A stretch of DNA of 6,077 nucleotides from Burkholderiales bacterium. GTDB lineage: Bacteria; Pseudomonadota; Gammaproteobacteria; Burkholderiales; Burkholderiaceae_D. A program made the translations under genes and the position numbers. Location of the stretch: positions 1 to 6,077 of the forward strand of contig JACPVY010000265.1 in NCBI GenBank assembly GCA_016197345.1. Reading direction: 5' to 3'. Of this stretch, positions 1 to 5,748 are shown piece after piece. The notes under the pieces were generated by a model. That model made no database searches and was not told the DNA's origin. It worked only from the letters and a program-made list of their open reading frames with translations. Numbering within the stretch: the stretch's first letter is position 1; each line of letters begins with the position of its first letter.

Positions 1-76
1 AATCATAGCCTTGGCCGATGCGAAAAGAGAGGCTGGCGGCCTCCACGCCGGACTGGTTTTGCGATACATCTGTCAT
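1..76 (-). CDS. ispF: IspF (MEP cyclodiphosphate synthase), N-terminal part only
   Basis: Partial gene that runs off the left edge; the 25 visible codons end in FRIGQGYD. The IspF family begins with R-I-G-x-G-(Y/F)-D-V-H, whose Asp and His bind the catalytic metal; the Asp is the last residue visible. IspF converts CDP-methylerythritol 2-phosphate to methylerythritol 2,4-cyclodiphosphate in the cytosolic MEP pathway. The ATG lies one base after the ispD stop codon, and an AGGA (83-86 on the plus strand) sits six bases before it inside the end of ispD, so translation is probably coupled to ispD. About 16 residues precede RIGQG, whereas many family members start almost directly at this motif, so a modest N-terminal extension is present. 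An in-frame GTG at codon 11 is a possible alternative start without such a clear ribosome site. The identification rests on a short motif plus the classic ispD-ispF order. Confidence 0.85.
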   Translation of the reverse strand, partial: MTDVSQNQSGVEAASLSFRIGQGYD

Positions 77-77
77 C

Positions 78-800
78 TCAATTCCTGTTCTCTGCATGTG
101 CAGCACGTAAATACATTTCCGCTATCGCCAAATCGGCGGCGACCGTCACTTTGGCGTTGCATGGATGGCCCACCACTAGCCGTGGTGACCAGCCTTGCGC
201 TTCTATTGCACTGGCTTCATCGGTGATGCCCGGATCTTCGGCCTTGCCCGCTAAGGCCTGTTGTAGCAAGTGATAACGAAACATTTGTGGCGTTTGCGCT
301 AGCCACAAATGCTGACGCGCTTCAGTTTGCTGCACACTTGGTAAGCCGTTGGCTGCAGGATGGCTACGCTTAACCGTATCAACCACAGGCAGGGCCAACA
401 AACCGCCCACTTTCTCGTCTTCTAAGCTTTCGATTAAATGGGCAATCAAGGCCGGCGTCAAACCTGGCCGCGCCGCATCGTGGACGAGTACCCAATCGTC
501 GTCGCCAAGGTGCGGCCGCATCGCCAGCAAGCCGTTATTGACCGATTCGGCCCGACTCGCCCCACCGCAATAAGCAATGTGTAATTTTTCTGGTGGCTGT
601 GGATAGAGCTGAGCTATCCACTCATCCCCCTTACTTACCACTAGCCAAATGCCAGCAATCTGTGGGCTATTCAAAAATGCCGCAACGGTATGCTCAATCA
701 CCGTTTTTTCAAGCAAAGGCAGGTATTGTTTGGGAATGTCCGCCCCCATGCGACTACCGCTACCAGCAGCGGGGATCAGGGCAAAATATGGATTTGGCAT
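78..800 (-). CDS. ispD: IspD, 2-C-methyl-D-erythritol 4-phosphate cytidylyltransferase
   Basis: Complete 240-residue protein, the usual length for the family. It transfers CMP from CTP to 2-C-methyl-D-erythritol 4-phosphate, the third step of the MEP route to isoprenoids, as a cytosolic homodimer. Visible motifs are the nucleotide-binding loop PAAGSGSRMG (10-19) followed by PKQY (23-26), GGASRAESVNNG (79-90), VHDAARP (106-112), LPVVDTVK (137-144), the TEAR...TPQMF stretch (159-174) and TDEASA (193-198), then NAKVTVAADLAIAE (215-228). By alignment with the E. coli enzyme from memory, R17 and K24 are the catalytic pair, and R162 and K217 contact the substrate; all are present. The ATG start places the P-loop at the expected distance. 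No strong Shine-Dalgarno is visible in front of it. The next gene downstream is ispF, one base away. Nothing suggests damage. Confidence 0.97.
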   Translation of the reverse strand: MPNPYFALIPAAGSGSRMGADIPKQYLPLLEKTVIEHTVAAFLNSPQIAGIWLVVSKGDEWIAQLYPQPPEKLHIAYCGGASRAESVNNGLLAMRPHLGDDDWVLVHDAARPGLTPALIAHLIESLEDEKVGGLLALPVVDTVKRSHPAANGLPSVQQTEARQHLWLAQTPQMFRYHLLQQALAGKAEDPGITDEASAIEAQGWSPRLVVGHPCNAKVTVAADLAIAEMYLRAAHAENRN

Positions 801-1007
801 AGCAAGGCGAAGGCTCAGGTGATAAAGATCATATAGACGATAATTTTACCGTATGCCTTCTCTCGGCGACGAAAAGTTTCATCTTATCAATTTGTCCCAC
901 CGATATCGCCCCTGTGTCGTCCCCTTCCTTTGCGCGTTCTGTCCCATTTATTCATCACAAGCGAAACGAATGCATACGCTAGGCAACTTCTGGCAGTAAG
1001 TTCTCGG

Positions 1008-1045
1008 TTTTTTTGCTCACGCAATAGCTACAGCACGCAAAAAAA
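1008..1045. repeat. 9-bp AT-rich inverted repeat (T7GC / GCA7)
   Basis: TTTTTTTGC at 1008-1016 is the exact reverse complement of GCAAAAAAA at 1037-1045, with a 20-base spacer. The arms are mostly a T run and an A run, so part of the match is low complexity. It lies just upstream of the best promoter candidate and may simply be bent, AT-rich promoter DNA. It does not look like a rho-independent terminator because the stem lacks a GC core. Confidence 0.5.
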
Positions 1046-1055
1046 GCGCTACAAT
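1027..1055 (+). promoter_or_regulatory. Weak sigma-70-type promoter candidate for the response regulator
   Basis: TACAAT at 1050-1055 fits a -10 box (five of six to TATAAT). Seventeen bases upstream, GCTACA at 1027-1032 matches only the ACA half of TTGACA. GCTACA also occurs at 1048-1053, overlapping the -10, so the two copies are 21 bp apart, two helical turns. This could be chance or a paired protein site. A second possible -10, TATAGA at 1064-1069, has no -35. No other evidence supports this promoter. Confidence 0.25.
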
Positions 1056-1089
1056 TTGGCCGTTATAGAATCATTCTCCATAGTGAAAC

Positions 1090-1211
1090 GAGGCAGATAG
1101 TTGCTCATCTAATGGTGGCTTTGAAAAAGCCTCACGAGCAAAGTCAATGGCGCACTGAGAATCATAAGCATGCTCGCGTCCCACGCTAAGTTTGTTCGAG
1201 GCTTTCGAAAG
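1090..1211 (+). promoter_or_regulatory. Leader with mutually exclusive stem-loops, possible structured 5' UTR
   Basis: GGCTTT (1117-1122) can pair with AAAGCC (1126-1131) across a three-base loop, inside an outer stem TTGCTC (1101-1106) with GAGCAA (1136-1141). The same AAAGCCTC (1126-1133) is a perfect 8-bp complement of GAGGCTTT at 1198-1205, and GAGGC at 1090-1094 can also take GCCTC. CTTTCGAAAG at 1202-1211 is self-complementary. Competing pairings of this kind occur in regulated leaders, but no known riboswitch class was recognised and short complementary stretches arise by chance. Confidence 0.25.
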
Positions 1212-1273
1212 ATGTGCTAGGCCAGCGATGTATAGCAAGGATGTTCGTCGCCGCTGCTTACGAGTGAATAAAA

Positions 1274-1279
1274 AAGGGG
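1274..1279 (+). promoter_or_regulatory. Shine-Dalgarno AAGGGG that decides the response-regulator start
   Basis: AAGGGG can pair with the anti-Shine-Dalgarno UUCCUC using one G-U wobble. It ends six bases before ATT at 1286 and nine before TTA at 1289. There is no ATG, GTG or TTG in frame within reach, so this site points to a non-canonical start codon. Confidence 0.6.
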
Positions 1280-1285
1280 AACAAA

Positions 1286-1714
1286 ATTTTAAACACCATC
1301 ATTATTGACGACAATCAAATGATACGCATGCTTTTGCGTACCATCTTGAACGATGCTGGCTATAAAGTTGCAGGAGAAGCCAGCAATGGCGAAGCGGGCA
1401 TGGAGTTGCTGGTCAAGCTCAAACCGCATATCGTTTTCTTAGATGTCATGATGCCCGATTGCGATGGCATTGAGGTGCTGGCTCAAATCCTTGAGCGTGC
1501 CCCACAAACCATTGTGCTGATGGTGACAGGCAAGCGTGATGTCGATACCGTTCAAAAGTCGCTACAAGGCGGCGCCAAGGGCTTTATCATCAAACCATTT
1601 AATGCGGGCACTGTGTTGGATGCCGTCAAGAGCGCCGTCGCGCGCGCTGCGGCAGAACGCGCCGAACGCTTGGAAAAGCAGAAAAAAGCGGAAAGCGGCA
1701 GTGCCCCTAGCTAA
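1286..1714 (+). CDS. Single-domain CheY-like response regulator, probable ATT start
   Basis: A receiver domain fills the protein (about 142 residues with the ATT start), followed by a short charged Ala/Glu/Lys-rich helical tail and no DNA-binding or enzyme output domain. The phosphorylation set is complete in this numbering: D8 and D9 (IIIDDNQ), phospho-acceptor D53 in FLDVMMPD, T81 in MVTGK and K103 in IIKPF. It should accept a phosphoryl group and act through protein contacts. The first ATG in frame (1319) would delete beta-1 and both metal-binding aspartates, so translation must begin upstream. From the in-frame stop at 1265-1267 onward there is no ATG, GTG or TTG. ATT at 1286 lies six bases after AAGGGG and gives a protein beginning (M)LNTIIIDD. 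TTA at 1289 or a sequence error turning TTG into TTA are the alternatives. It faces the Hpt and kinase genes and is a natural partner for them. Identity as a receiver is sure; the start is not. Confidence 0.85.
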   Translation: MLNTIIIDDNQMIRMLLRTILNDAGYKVAGEASNGEAGMELLVKLKPHIVFLDVMMPDCDGIEVLAQILERAPQTIVLMVTGKRDVDTVQKSLQGGAKGFIIKPFNAGTVLDAVKSAVARAAAERAERLEKQKKAESGSAPS

Positions 1715-1798
1715 CGCCAGTGCGCACATCTGCCGCGCATACCGCCGCAGCCAGCGTGAGCCATTGTGATCAGTTCCAGATTCATCAACAAAATGCTC

Positions 1799-1824
1799 GC
1801 AAGCGGTGTTTGCAAGCCGCTTGC
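1799..1824. terminator. 8-bp GC-rich stem-loop, possible weak terminator
   Basis: GCAAGCGG (1799-1806) and CCGCTTGC (1817-1824) form a perfect 8-bp stem with a 10-base loop, 85 bases after the response-regulator stop. Plus-strand sequence after it is CCCAAACC, so a T tract is missing in that direction. On the minus strand an ATTTTG follows about five bases later. It could stop transcription only weakly or with Rho, or could stabilise an mRNA 3' end. Confidence 0.35.
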
Positions 1825-1832
1825 CCCAAACC

Positions 1833-1871
1833 AAGTGACGCCTAAAAGTGACACCTAAAAGTGATACCTAA
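1833..1871. repeat. Three tandem 13-bp repeats, AAGTGAYRCCTAA
   Basis: The copies are AAGTGACGCCTAA (1833-1845), AAGTGACACCTAA (1846-1858) and AAGTGATACCTAA (1859-1871), head to tail without spacers; they differ only at the seventh and eighth bases. The period of 13 is not a multiple of three, and no reading frame through it resembles a known protein. The function is unknown. It may be a product of slippage or an iteron-like protein site. Confidence 0.85.
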
Positions 1872-1925
1872 GCCACTGCGTTCCGCTGTGCTCGCGCCAC
1901 ATTTTCAGGCTAGGCAAGGTCCCCG

Positions 1926-1949
1926 CCAAGCGCATCACCAAGCGCATCA
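1926..1949. repeat. 12-bp perfect tandem duplication
   Basis: CCAAGCGCATCA occurs at 1926-1937 and again at 1938-1949 with no spacer. It lies in the convergent gap, 55 bases beyond the 13-bp repeats. It is most simply a slippage duplication; a period of 12 would also be compatible with a decayed coding region, but no protein family was recognised. Confidence 0.8.
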
Positions 1950-2009
1950 TTAAGTTGCCAATGATGCGACCGACGCATGCTACCCATCGCCACAATGCCA
2001 ATCTGAAGA

Positions 2010-2381
2010 CTACCCTTCTGGAAATTCGCCGTGATCGAGGTAGTGTTGCATTTCCACCCGAGCGGCCATCAATTCTGCACGTATCATCTCTAAGCGCTCT
2101 GGCGGACAATCGCAATGCCCGCTATGGGCTTCGCTTTCCACGGCGATCAGCATCTCCACCAATTTCTCGGCACCGGTCTGCCCCACTGTCCCTTTCAGCG
2201 CATGGGTTTCAAATTCCAATTTTTTCATGTCGCCACTAGCGACAGTTTGCACCACAGATTCAAATTGTTCTTCGCTTTGCGTCAAAAACAGGGACACCCA
2301 ATCAGTAAAAATTTCTTTATCGTAGCCCACTGTTTCCAGCAACATTAAAGGATCGCAATGCTGATAGGTTTTCGCATTCAC
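2010..2381 (-). CDS. Stand-alone histidine phosphotransfer (Hpt) protein
   Basis: A protein of 123 residues that is essentially one Hpt four-helix domain. The signature HALKGTVGQTG (60-70) contains the phospho-accepting H60 and the conserved lysine and glycines. Such proteins carry a phosphoryl group from a hybrid kinase receiver to a response-regulator receiver in the cytosol. I chose the GTG at 2381, which has GAGAG (2389-2393) seven bases upstream. A longer version from the ATG at 2462 (150 residues) is possible because CAGG precedes that ATG, but its 27 extra residues do not resemble Hpt sequence. The gene follows the hybrid kinase on the same strand, 125 bases beyond the kinase's Hpt remnant, and converges with the response regulator. 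It is therefore well placed to link the two. It may also substitute for the damaged Hpt domain of the kinase. Function is sure at the domain level; partners are inferred. Confidence 0.85.
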   Translation of the reverse strand: MNAKTYQHCDPLMLLETVGYDKEIFTDWVSLFLTQSEEQFESVVQTVASGDMKKLEFETHALKGTVGQTGAEKLVEMLIAVESEAHSGHCDCPPERLEMIRAELMAARVEMQHYLDHGEFPEG

Positions 2382-2468
2382 GGCTGTGCTCTCTTTCTGA
2401 TCAGGCTCAATGCGGTATCGCACTGACGTTAAGGAATTCAACAAATTACAAGCATACAACAACCTGTC

Positions 2469-2490
2469 CCAATTACTTAGCCAATTACTT
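2469..2490. repeat. Direct repeat CCAATTACTT x2, 12-bp period, upstream of hpt
   Basis: CCAATTACTT at 2469-2478 and 2481-2490 are identical and separated by two bases (AAGTAATTGG on the coding strand of hpt). They sit in the 125-base gap between the kinase remnant and hpt. They could be a regulator site in front of hpt or a local duplication. No convincing -35/-10 pair was found next to them. Confidence 0.6.
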
Positions 2491-2506
2491 GCAGAAGCAA
2501 AACTTT

Positions 2507-2782
2507 TTAAAAATTCATCATGCCAGATTGTTTCGCCAATTTTTCCAAATGCGGCACTAATAAGCTAAATCCCGACTCAAGTGCATCGAGCAAGCTAGGG
2601 ATATCTTCCAGCTCATTCGCCTTCACGCAATAATTGATTTCATCGGAAATCTTTTGCAATGGCAAGGCATTGAAATTGCCAAACAGTCCTGTCATCGAAT
2701 GGGCATGGCGCTGCAAATCTTGCAATTCGCGCGTCTTCCATGCCATGCGCATAAAGGTGATCAATACATTTTTCGCGATCAC
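2507..2782 (-). pseudogene. Out-of-frame Hpt remnant of the hybrid kinase
   Basis: This is the other half of the broken kinase gene. The first codons (about 2756-2782) overlap REC2 coding sequence in the wrong frame. From about FMRMAWKTREL onward it is clearly Hpt-like, with RHAHSMTGLFGNFNA (25-39, counted from the GTG at 2782). H28 is the expected phospho-acceptor. The family pattern is H-x-L-K-G; here the lysine is a threonine (HSMTG), which may weaken phosphotransfer. The rest, to the TAA at 2507-2509, is a normal helical Hpt tail. The domain lacks its first helices, and no start codon with a ribosome site is visible, so it is unlikely to be made as an independent protein. It lies +1 relative to the kinase frame. 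A sequencing or assembly fault remains possible. Confidence 0.75.
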
Positions 2783-5744
2783 CTTCTAGCGCGTTTGCCG
2801 TCATCGCCACAATCGGTGTACGCGGCACGCCAGTGGCTTCACGCTCCCTGATTTTTGCGGTCGCTTCAAAGCCCCCCATCAATGGCATTTGCAAATCCAT
2901 CAAAATCAAATCGTATTTTTGCGCGGCGTGTTTTTCTAGCGATTCCACACCATTGTTCGCAATCTCGACTTTGTGTCCCCATTTTTTGAGCAAAGCTTGC
3001 GCAAGTTTTTGGTTCGATAAATTATCCTCAACCAGCAAAATATTGAGTGAAGTCGATGCTTCACGATTAGCTTGACGTGCAGCACTCGCTTCAACTTGCT
3101 GTAAATTGCGGCCAGCGTTGACCAAATTCCCAATTGCTAGCGAAATTTCATCTTGGCTAGCGGGCTTGAGCAAATAACTTTGAATCCCAAATTCGCGCGA
3201 TTTGGTGGCATCGCCCGGCATGCCAGTTGACGATAACATCACAATTGGCACGTTTTTATAGCGCGAAATGGCAGAAATTTCGCCAGCCGTTTCAAAGCCG
3301 TTTTTGCCCGGCATTGCAAAATCCATCACAATGCAATCAGGCACCGGATTTTCGGTTTTGCAATATTCAATCGCCGCCGCCCCAGAGGTAAAGCACACAT
3401 GTTCCACCCCCCAACGCGCAAACGTTGCCCGCATGATAGTGAGATTGGTCTGGTTATCATCGACCACCATCACGCGCAAACCACGCAAAGCCGTTGGACT
3501 GGCCGAAGCTGGTTTAGCAGGAACATTGTGATCGATGCCCAGCATCATCGTTACAGCAAAGGTACTACCGACACCTAGCGTGCTTTCCACGCTCACTTCG
3601 CCGCCCATCATATTGACCAACAGCTTGGTAATCGACAACCCTAAGCCTGTCCCACCAAAACGACGCGTAGTCGAGCCATCTTCTTGCGAAAAGGCTTCGA
3701 AAATCATTTGCTGTTTATCTTTGGGAATACCAATCCCCGTATCGCTTACGGCAATTTTGATCATCAAGCACTCATTGGGTAGCGCTTGCATCGTTGCCCG
3801 CACCACCACCTCGCCGACTTCGGTAAATTTGATCGCGTTACCGACAAGATTCGTCATCACTTGCCGAATCCGCCCAGGGTCACCAATCAAATACCGTGGA
3901 ATTTCGCTATCGATTTCTAGCGCCAATTCCAAGCCTTTTTCTTGCGCCCGCAAGCTCATTGCGCGCAAGGTTTCTAAGACGATTTTATTAAAGTCGAATC
4001 CAATCGACTCGATGGTCATCTTACCGGCTTCAATTTTCGAGAAATCGAGAATGTCGTTGATGATTTGCAAAAGCGCATCGGCTGAGGAGCGCACAATTTC
4101 CAGATATTCGCGTTGGTGTTTTTCCAACTCGGTATCCAGGGTTAAATCGGTCATGCCAATAATGCCATTCATCGGTGTCCGAATTTCATGGCTCATATTG
4201 GCCAAAAATTCACTCTTCGAACGACTGGCTGACTCTGCCGCTTCTTTCGCTTGCAACAGGGTACGCTCGGCATTTTTTTGGTTGCTCATATCGACGATCG
4301 TGCCGACTAAGCCAATCAAACTACCATCGTCACGTACTAGCGCCGCCTTGCTATACATCGTATCGACTTGGCGGCCATTGATCGTGATATTGGCCTCATA
4401 CACTTGAGTGCCGCGTTGCTGCAACAGTTGTTGATCGTAGTCATTATGGAATTTGGCATTTGCTGGATTGAGTAAATCGAATACTGTCTTACCCAGTAAA
4501 TTGCGCTCTTCCACTTCAAAAAACTCACAAAATGCGCGATTCAAGCGCATGTAGCGGCCTTGCTCATCTTTTAAATAAATTGGCTGAGGAATCGTTTGGA
4601 ACAAGGCATCGACGAAATTGAGGTTTTCTTTCAATTGCTCAGTTGCGTGTCGTTGCTCTGTGATGTCGCTCAAGGAACCCGTTAAGCCTAAAAAGCTACC
4701 CTGCTCATCCGTTTCGACTTGGGTATACACATCAATCCAACGGAAATCGCCCGCCTTGGTTTTATAGCGCACTTGATGCCGACACGAAGGTACTTCACCT
4801 TCATACAAACGGGCCAAGGCCGTGCCAACCATGACGACATCGAGCGAATGAATAAATTGCAAAACATCCTGACCGATTGCCTCGTCAATGGTAAATCCAG
4901 TGATATCGTACCAAGCAGGATTAAGGAAAGTCCAACAACGGTTTTTATCAATACGGAAAACAATTTCTTTCAGGCTATCTACCACCGTGCGGTATTCGCG
5001 CTCACTGGTGGCGATTTTTTCCGCCATCCGTTTGCTTTCGGTAATTTCGGTGCGAATCGCGATGTATTGGTATGGTTTGCCATCGGAATCAAGGAAGGGC
5101 ACGATGCTGGCATCAACCCAGTAACGCCCGCCCGTTTTGGTCGTGTTGCAAATCTCGCCATGCCAGACTTTGCCTGAGCTAATCGTGTCCCACAAATTGC
5201 TAAAGAAAATCGGCGGATGCATCTTAGAATTGATTAAGCGATGATTTTGCCCGATCAATTCATCGCGCGCATAGCCACTAATACTGCAGAATTTATCATT
5301 CACATAAATGATATTGCCATCGGTGCCCGTGATGCTCACAATCGCATGCTGATCCATCGCAAAGCGCTGATTGAACAATTCCAAGCGACTCGCTTCTTGT
5401 TGCTTGACGAGGCTAGGCAATAATGCCGACAACCCCTCAAGGTCTTCCTCCGCAGGCATGGTTAAGCCAGATTCATTATGTTCCAGCAAAGCATTGGCCG
5501 TGGTCAATTCGGACGAACTCATTTCCAGACTGCGCGAGCGCAAATCCAGATCGCGGTCATATTGATCGTAGGTGCTATCGACGCGCGAAATGAAATTACT
5601 CAAGCCCTCCAAAAAGGAGGCCATTTCAGCGGGCAATCCAGCTTGCCCCTGCAACTGTTCAGCGGCGCGGAGCAAGTTGGCAAGGGCTTCGTCAGATTCT
5701 ATGCCACACTCGCGCCGTAGCTGTCGGCTTAGCGTGCGATGCAT
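2640..5744 (-). CDS. Soluble hybrid histidine kinase (PAS3-HisKA-HATPase-REC1-REC2), truncated in REC2
   Basis: A cytosolic sensor kinase of 1034 codons with no transmembrane segment. In order: a helical N-terminal region (1-125), PAS domains at about 127-240, 247-367 and 373-490, HisKA with H519 in MSHEIRTP, and HATPase_c with the N box NLVGNAIKF (632-640), SDTGIGIP (667-674) and GGTGLGLS (697-704). REC1 has D762/D763, D808, S838 and K860. REC2 has E906/D907, D950 and T982, then breaks off at about residue 994, losing the conserved lysine and the last strand and helix. The final 40 or so codons are the Hpt region read in the wrong frame and have no family meaning. The ATG lies four bases after the FIST stop codon, with no clear Shine-Dalgarno, so translation is probably coupled to it. 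Autophosphorylation and REC1 look intact; transfer through REC2 and the fused Hpt should be lost unless the break is an assembly error. Confidence 0.9.
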   Translation of the reverse strand: MHRTLSRQLRRECGIESDEALANLLRAAEQLQGQAGLPAEMASFLEGLSNFISRVDSTYDQYDRDLDLRSRSLEMSSSELTTANALLEHNESGLTMPAEEDLEGLSALLPSLVKQQEASRLELFNQRFAMDQHAIVSITGTDGNIIYVNDKFCSISGYARDELIGQNHRLINSKMHPPIFFSNLWDTISSGKVWHGEICNTTKTGGRYWVDASIVPFLDSDGKPYQYIAIRTEITESKRMAEKIATSEREYRTVVDSLKEIVFRIDKNRCWTFLNPAWYDITGFTIDEAIGQDVLQFIHSLDVVMVGTALARLYEGEVPSCRHQVRYKTKAGDFRWIDVYTQVETDEQGSFLGLTGSLSDITEQRHATEQLKENLNFVDALFQTIPQPIYLKDEQGRYMRLNRAFCEFFEVEERNLLGKTVFDLLNPANAKFHNDYDQQLLQQRGTQVYEANITINGRQVDTMYSKAALVRDDGSLIGLVGTIVDMSNQKNAERTLLQAKEAAESASRSKSEFLANMSHEIRTPMNGIIGMTDLTLDTELEKHQREYLEIVRSSADALLQIINDILDFSKIEAGKMTIESIGFDFNKIVLETLRAMSLRAQEKGLELALEIDSEIPRYLIGDPGRIRQVMTNLVGNAIKFTEVGEVVVRATMQALPNECLMIKIAVSDTGIGIPKDKQQMIFEAFSQEDGSTTRRFGGTGLGLSITKLLVNMMGGEVSVESTLGVGSTFAVTMMLGIDHNVPAKPASASPTALRGLRVMVVDDNQTNLTIMRATFARWGVEHVCFTSGAAAIEYCKTENPVPDCIVMDFAMPGKNGFETAGEISAISRYKNVPIVMLSSTGMPGDATKSREFGIQSYLLKPASQDEISLAIGNLVNAGRNLQQVEASAARQANREASTSLNILLVEDNLSNQKLAQALLKKWGHKVEIANNGVESLEKHAAQKYDLILMDLQMPLMGGFEATAKIREREATGVPRTPIVAMTANALEGDREKCIDHLYAHGMEDARIARFAAPCPFDDRTVWQFQCLAIAKDFR
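2754..2785. repeat. Perfect 9-bp inverted repeat at the kinase breakpoint
   Basis: AAGGTGATC (2754-2762) and GATCACCTT (2777-2785) are exact reverse complements with a 14-base loop. The right arm is the native coding sequence for the normal REC2 stretch EGDR. The left arm is where the protein leaves the family pattern (after EKCI). The repeat therefore coincides with the break in the kinase gene and may have caused it or been created by it. Confidence 0.85.
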
Positions 5745-5748
5745 GATG

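Larger units (their letters stand above)
801..1285. other. Divergent intergenic region, no coding sequence seen
   Basis: This 485-base gap separates ispD (leftward) from the response regulator (rightward). I see no ORF with a recognisable product in any frame. It should hold the promoters for both directions. For ispD, a minus-strand TAAAAT (843-848) could be a -10 box, but it has no convincing -35 partner. The right half (about 1056-1285) would be an unusually long transcribed leader if transcription starts near 1060; it contains several stem-forming stretches, listed separately. No tRNA, 6S RNA, tmRNA or other known RNA gene was recognised. Confidence 0.6.
1715..2009. other. Convergent intergenic region with short repeats
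   Basis: The response regulator and the stand-alone hpt gene converge on this 295-base stretch. No frame gives a recognisable protein; a minus-strand ORF covering 1855-2115 mostly overlaps hpt out of frame and looks spurious. The region contains one GC-rich stem-loop, three tandem 13-bp repeats and a 12-bp tandem duplication, listed separately. No hairpin followed by a proper T run is visible for either gene. Confidence 0.6.

Noticed and set aside
1008..1045. Rho-independent terminator made from the T7GC/GCA7 inverted repeat.
   Set aside because: The stem is almost all A-T pairs and no gene ends just upstream on either strand.
1187..1211. A sigma-28 (flagellar) promoter resembling CTAAGTTT followed by TCGAAAGA.
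   Set aside because: The -35 half is fair, but the -10 half matches the consensus at only about three of eight positions.
1194..1211. A tRNA T-arm-like GTTCGAGGC stretch.
   Set aside because: No acceptor, D or anticodon arms can be found around it.
1319..1714. Response regulator starting at the first ATG (131 residues).
   Set aside because: This start removes beta-1 and both metal-binding aspartates, leaving a receiver that could not be phosphorylated normally, and the Shine-Dalgarno lies about 40 bases upstream of it.
1833..1871. Possible CRISPR array or iteron origin.
   Set aside because: The repeats are only 13 bp, have no spacers, and no cas or replication gene is present.
1855..2115. 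An 86-codon minus-strand ORF over the convergent gap.
   Set aside because: It overlaps hpt in another frame for about 100 bases, includes the tandem repeats, and resembles no known protein.
2754..2785. Programmed ribosomal frameshift joining REC2 to the Hpt domain, with the inverted repeat as a stimulatory hairpin.
   Set aside because: A +1 shift here would still leave REC2 without its conserved lysine and the Hpt without its first helices. No standard slippery heptamer is in the right phase.
3535..4407. A 290-codon ORF on the plus strand, opposite the histidine kinase.
   Set aside because: It lies wholly antisense to the HisKA, HATPase and PAS3 coding sequence, which is strongly conserved. 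Its composition (rich in Ser, Ile, Pro, Arg) is that of a reverse-complement shadow, and it has no recognisable domain.
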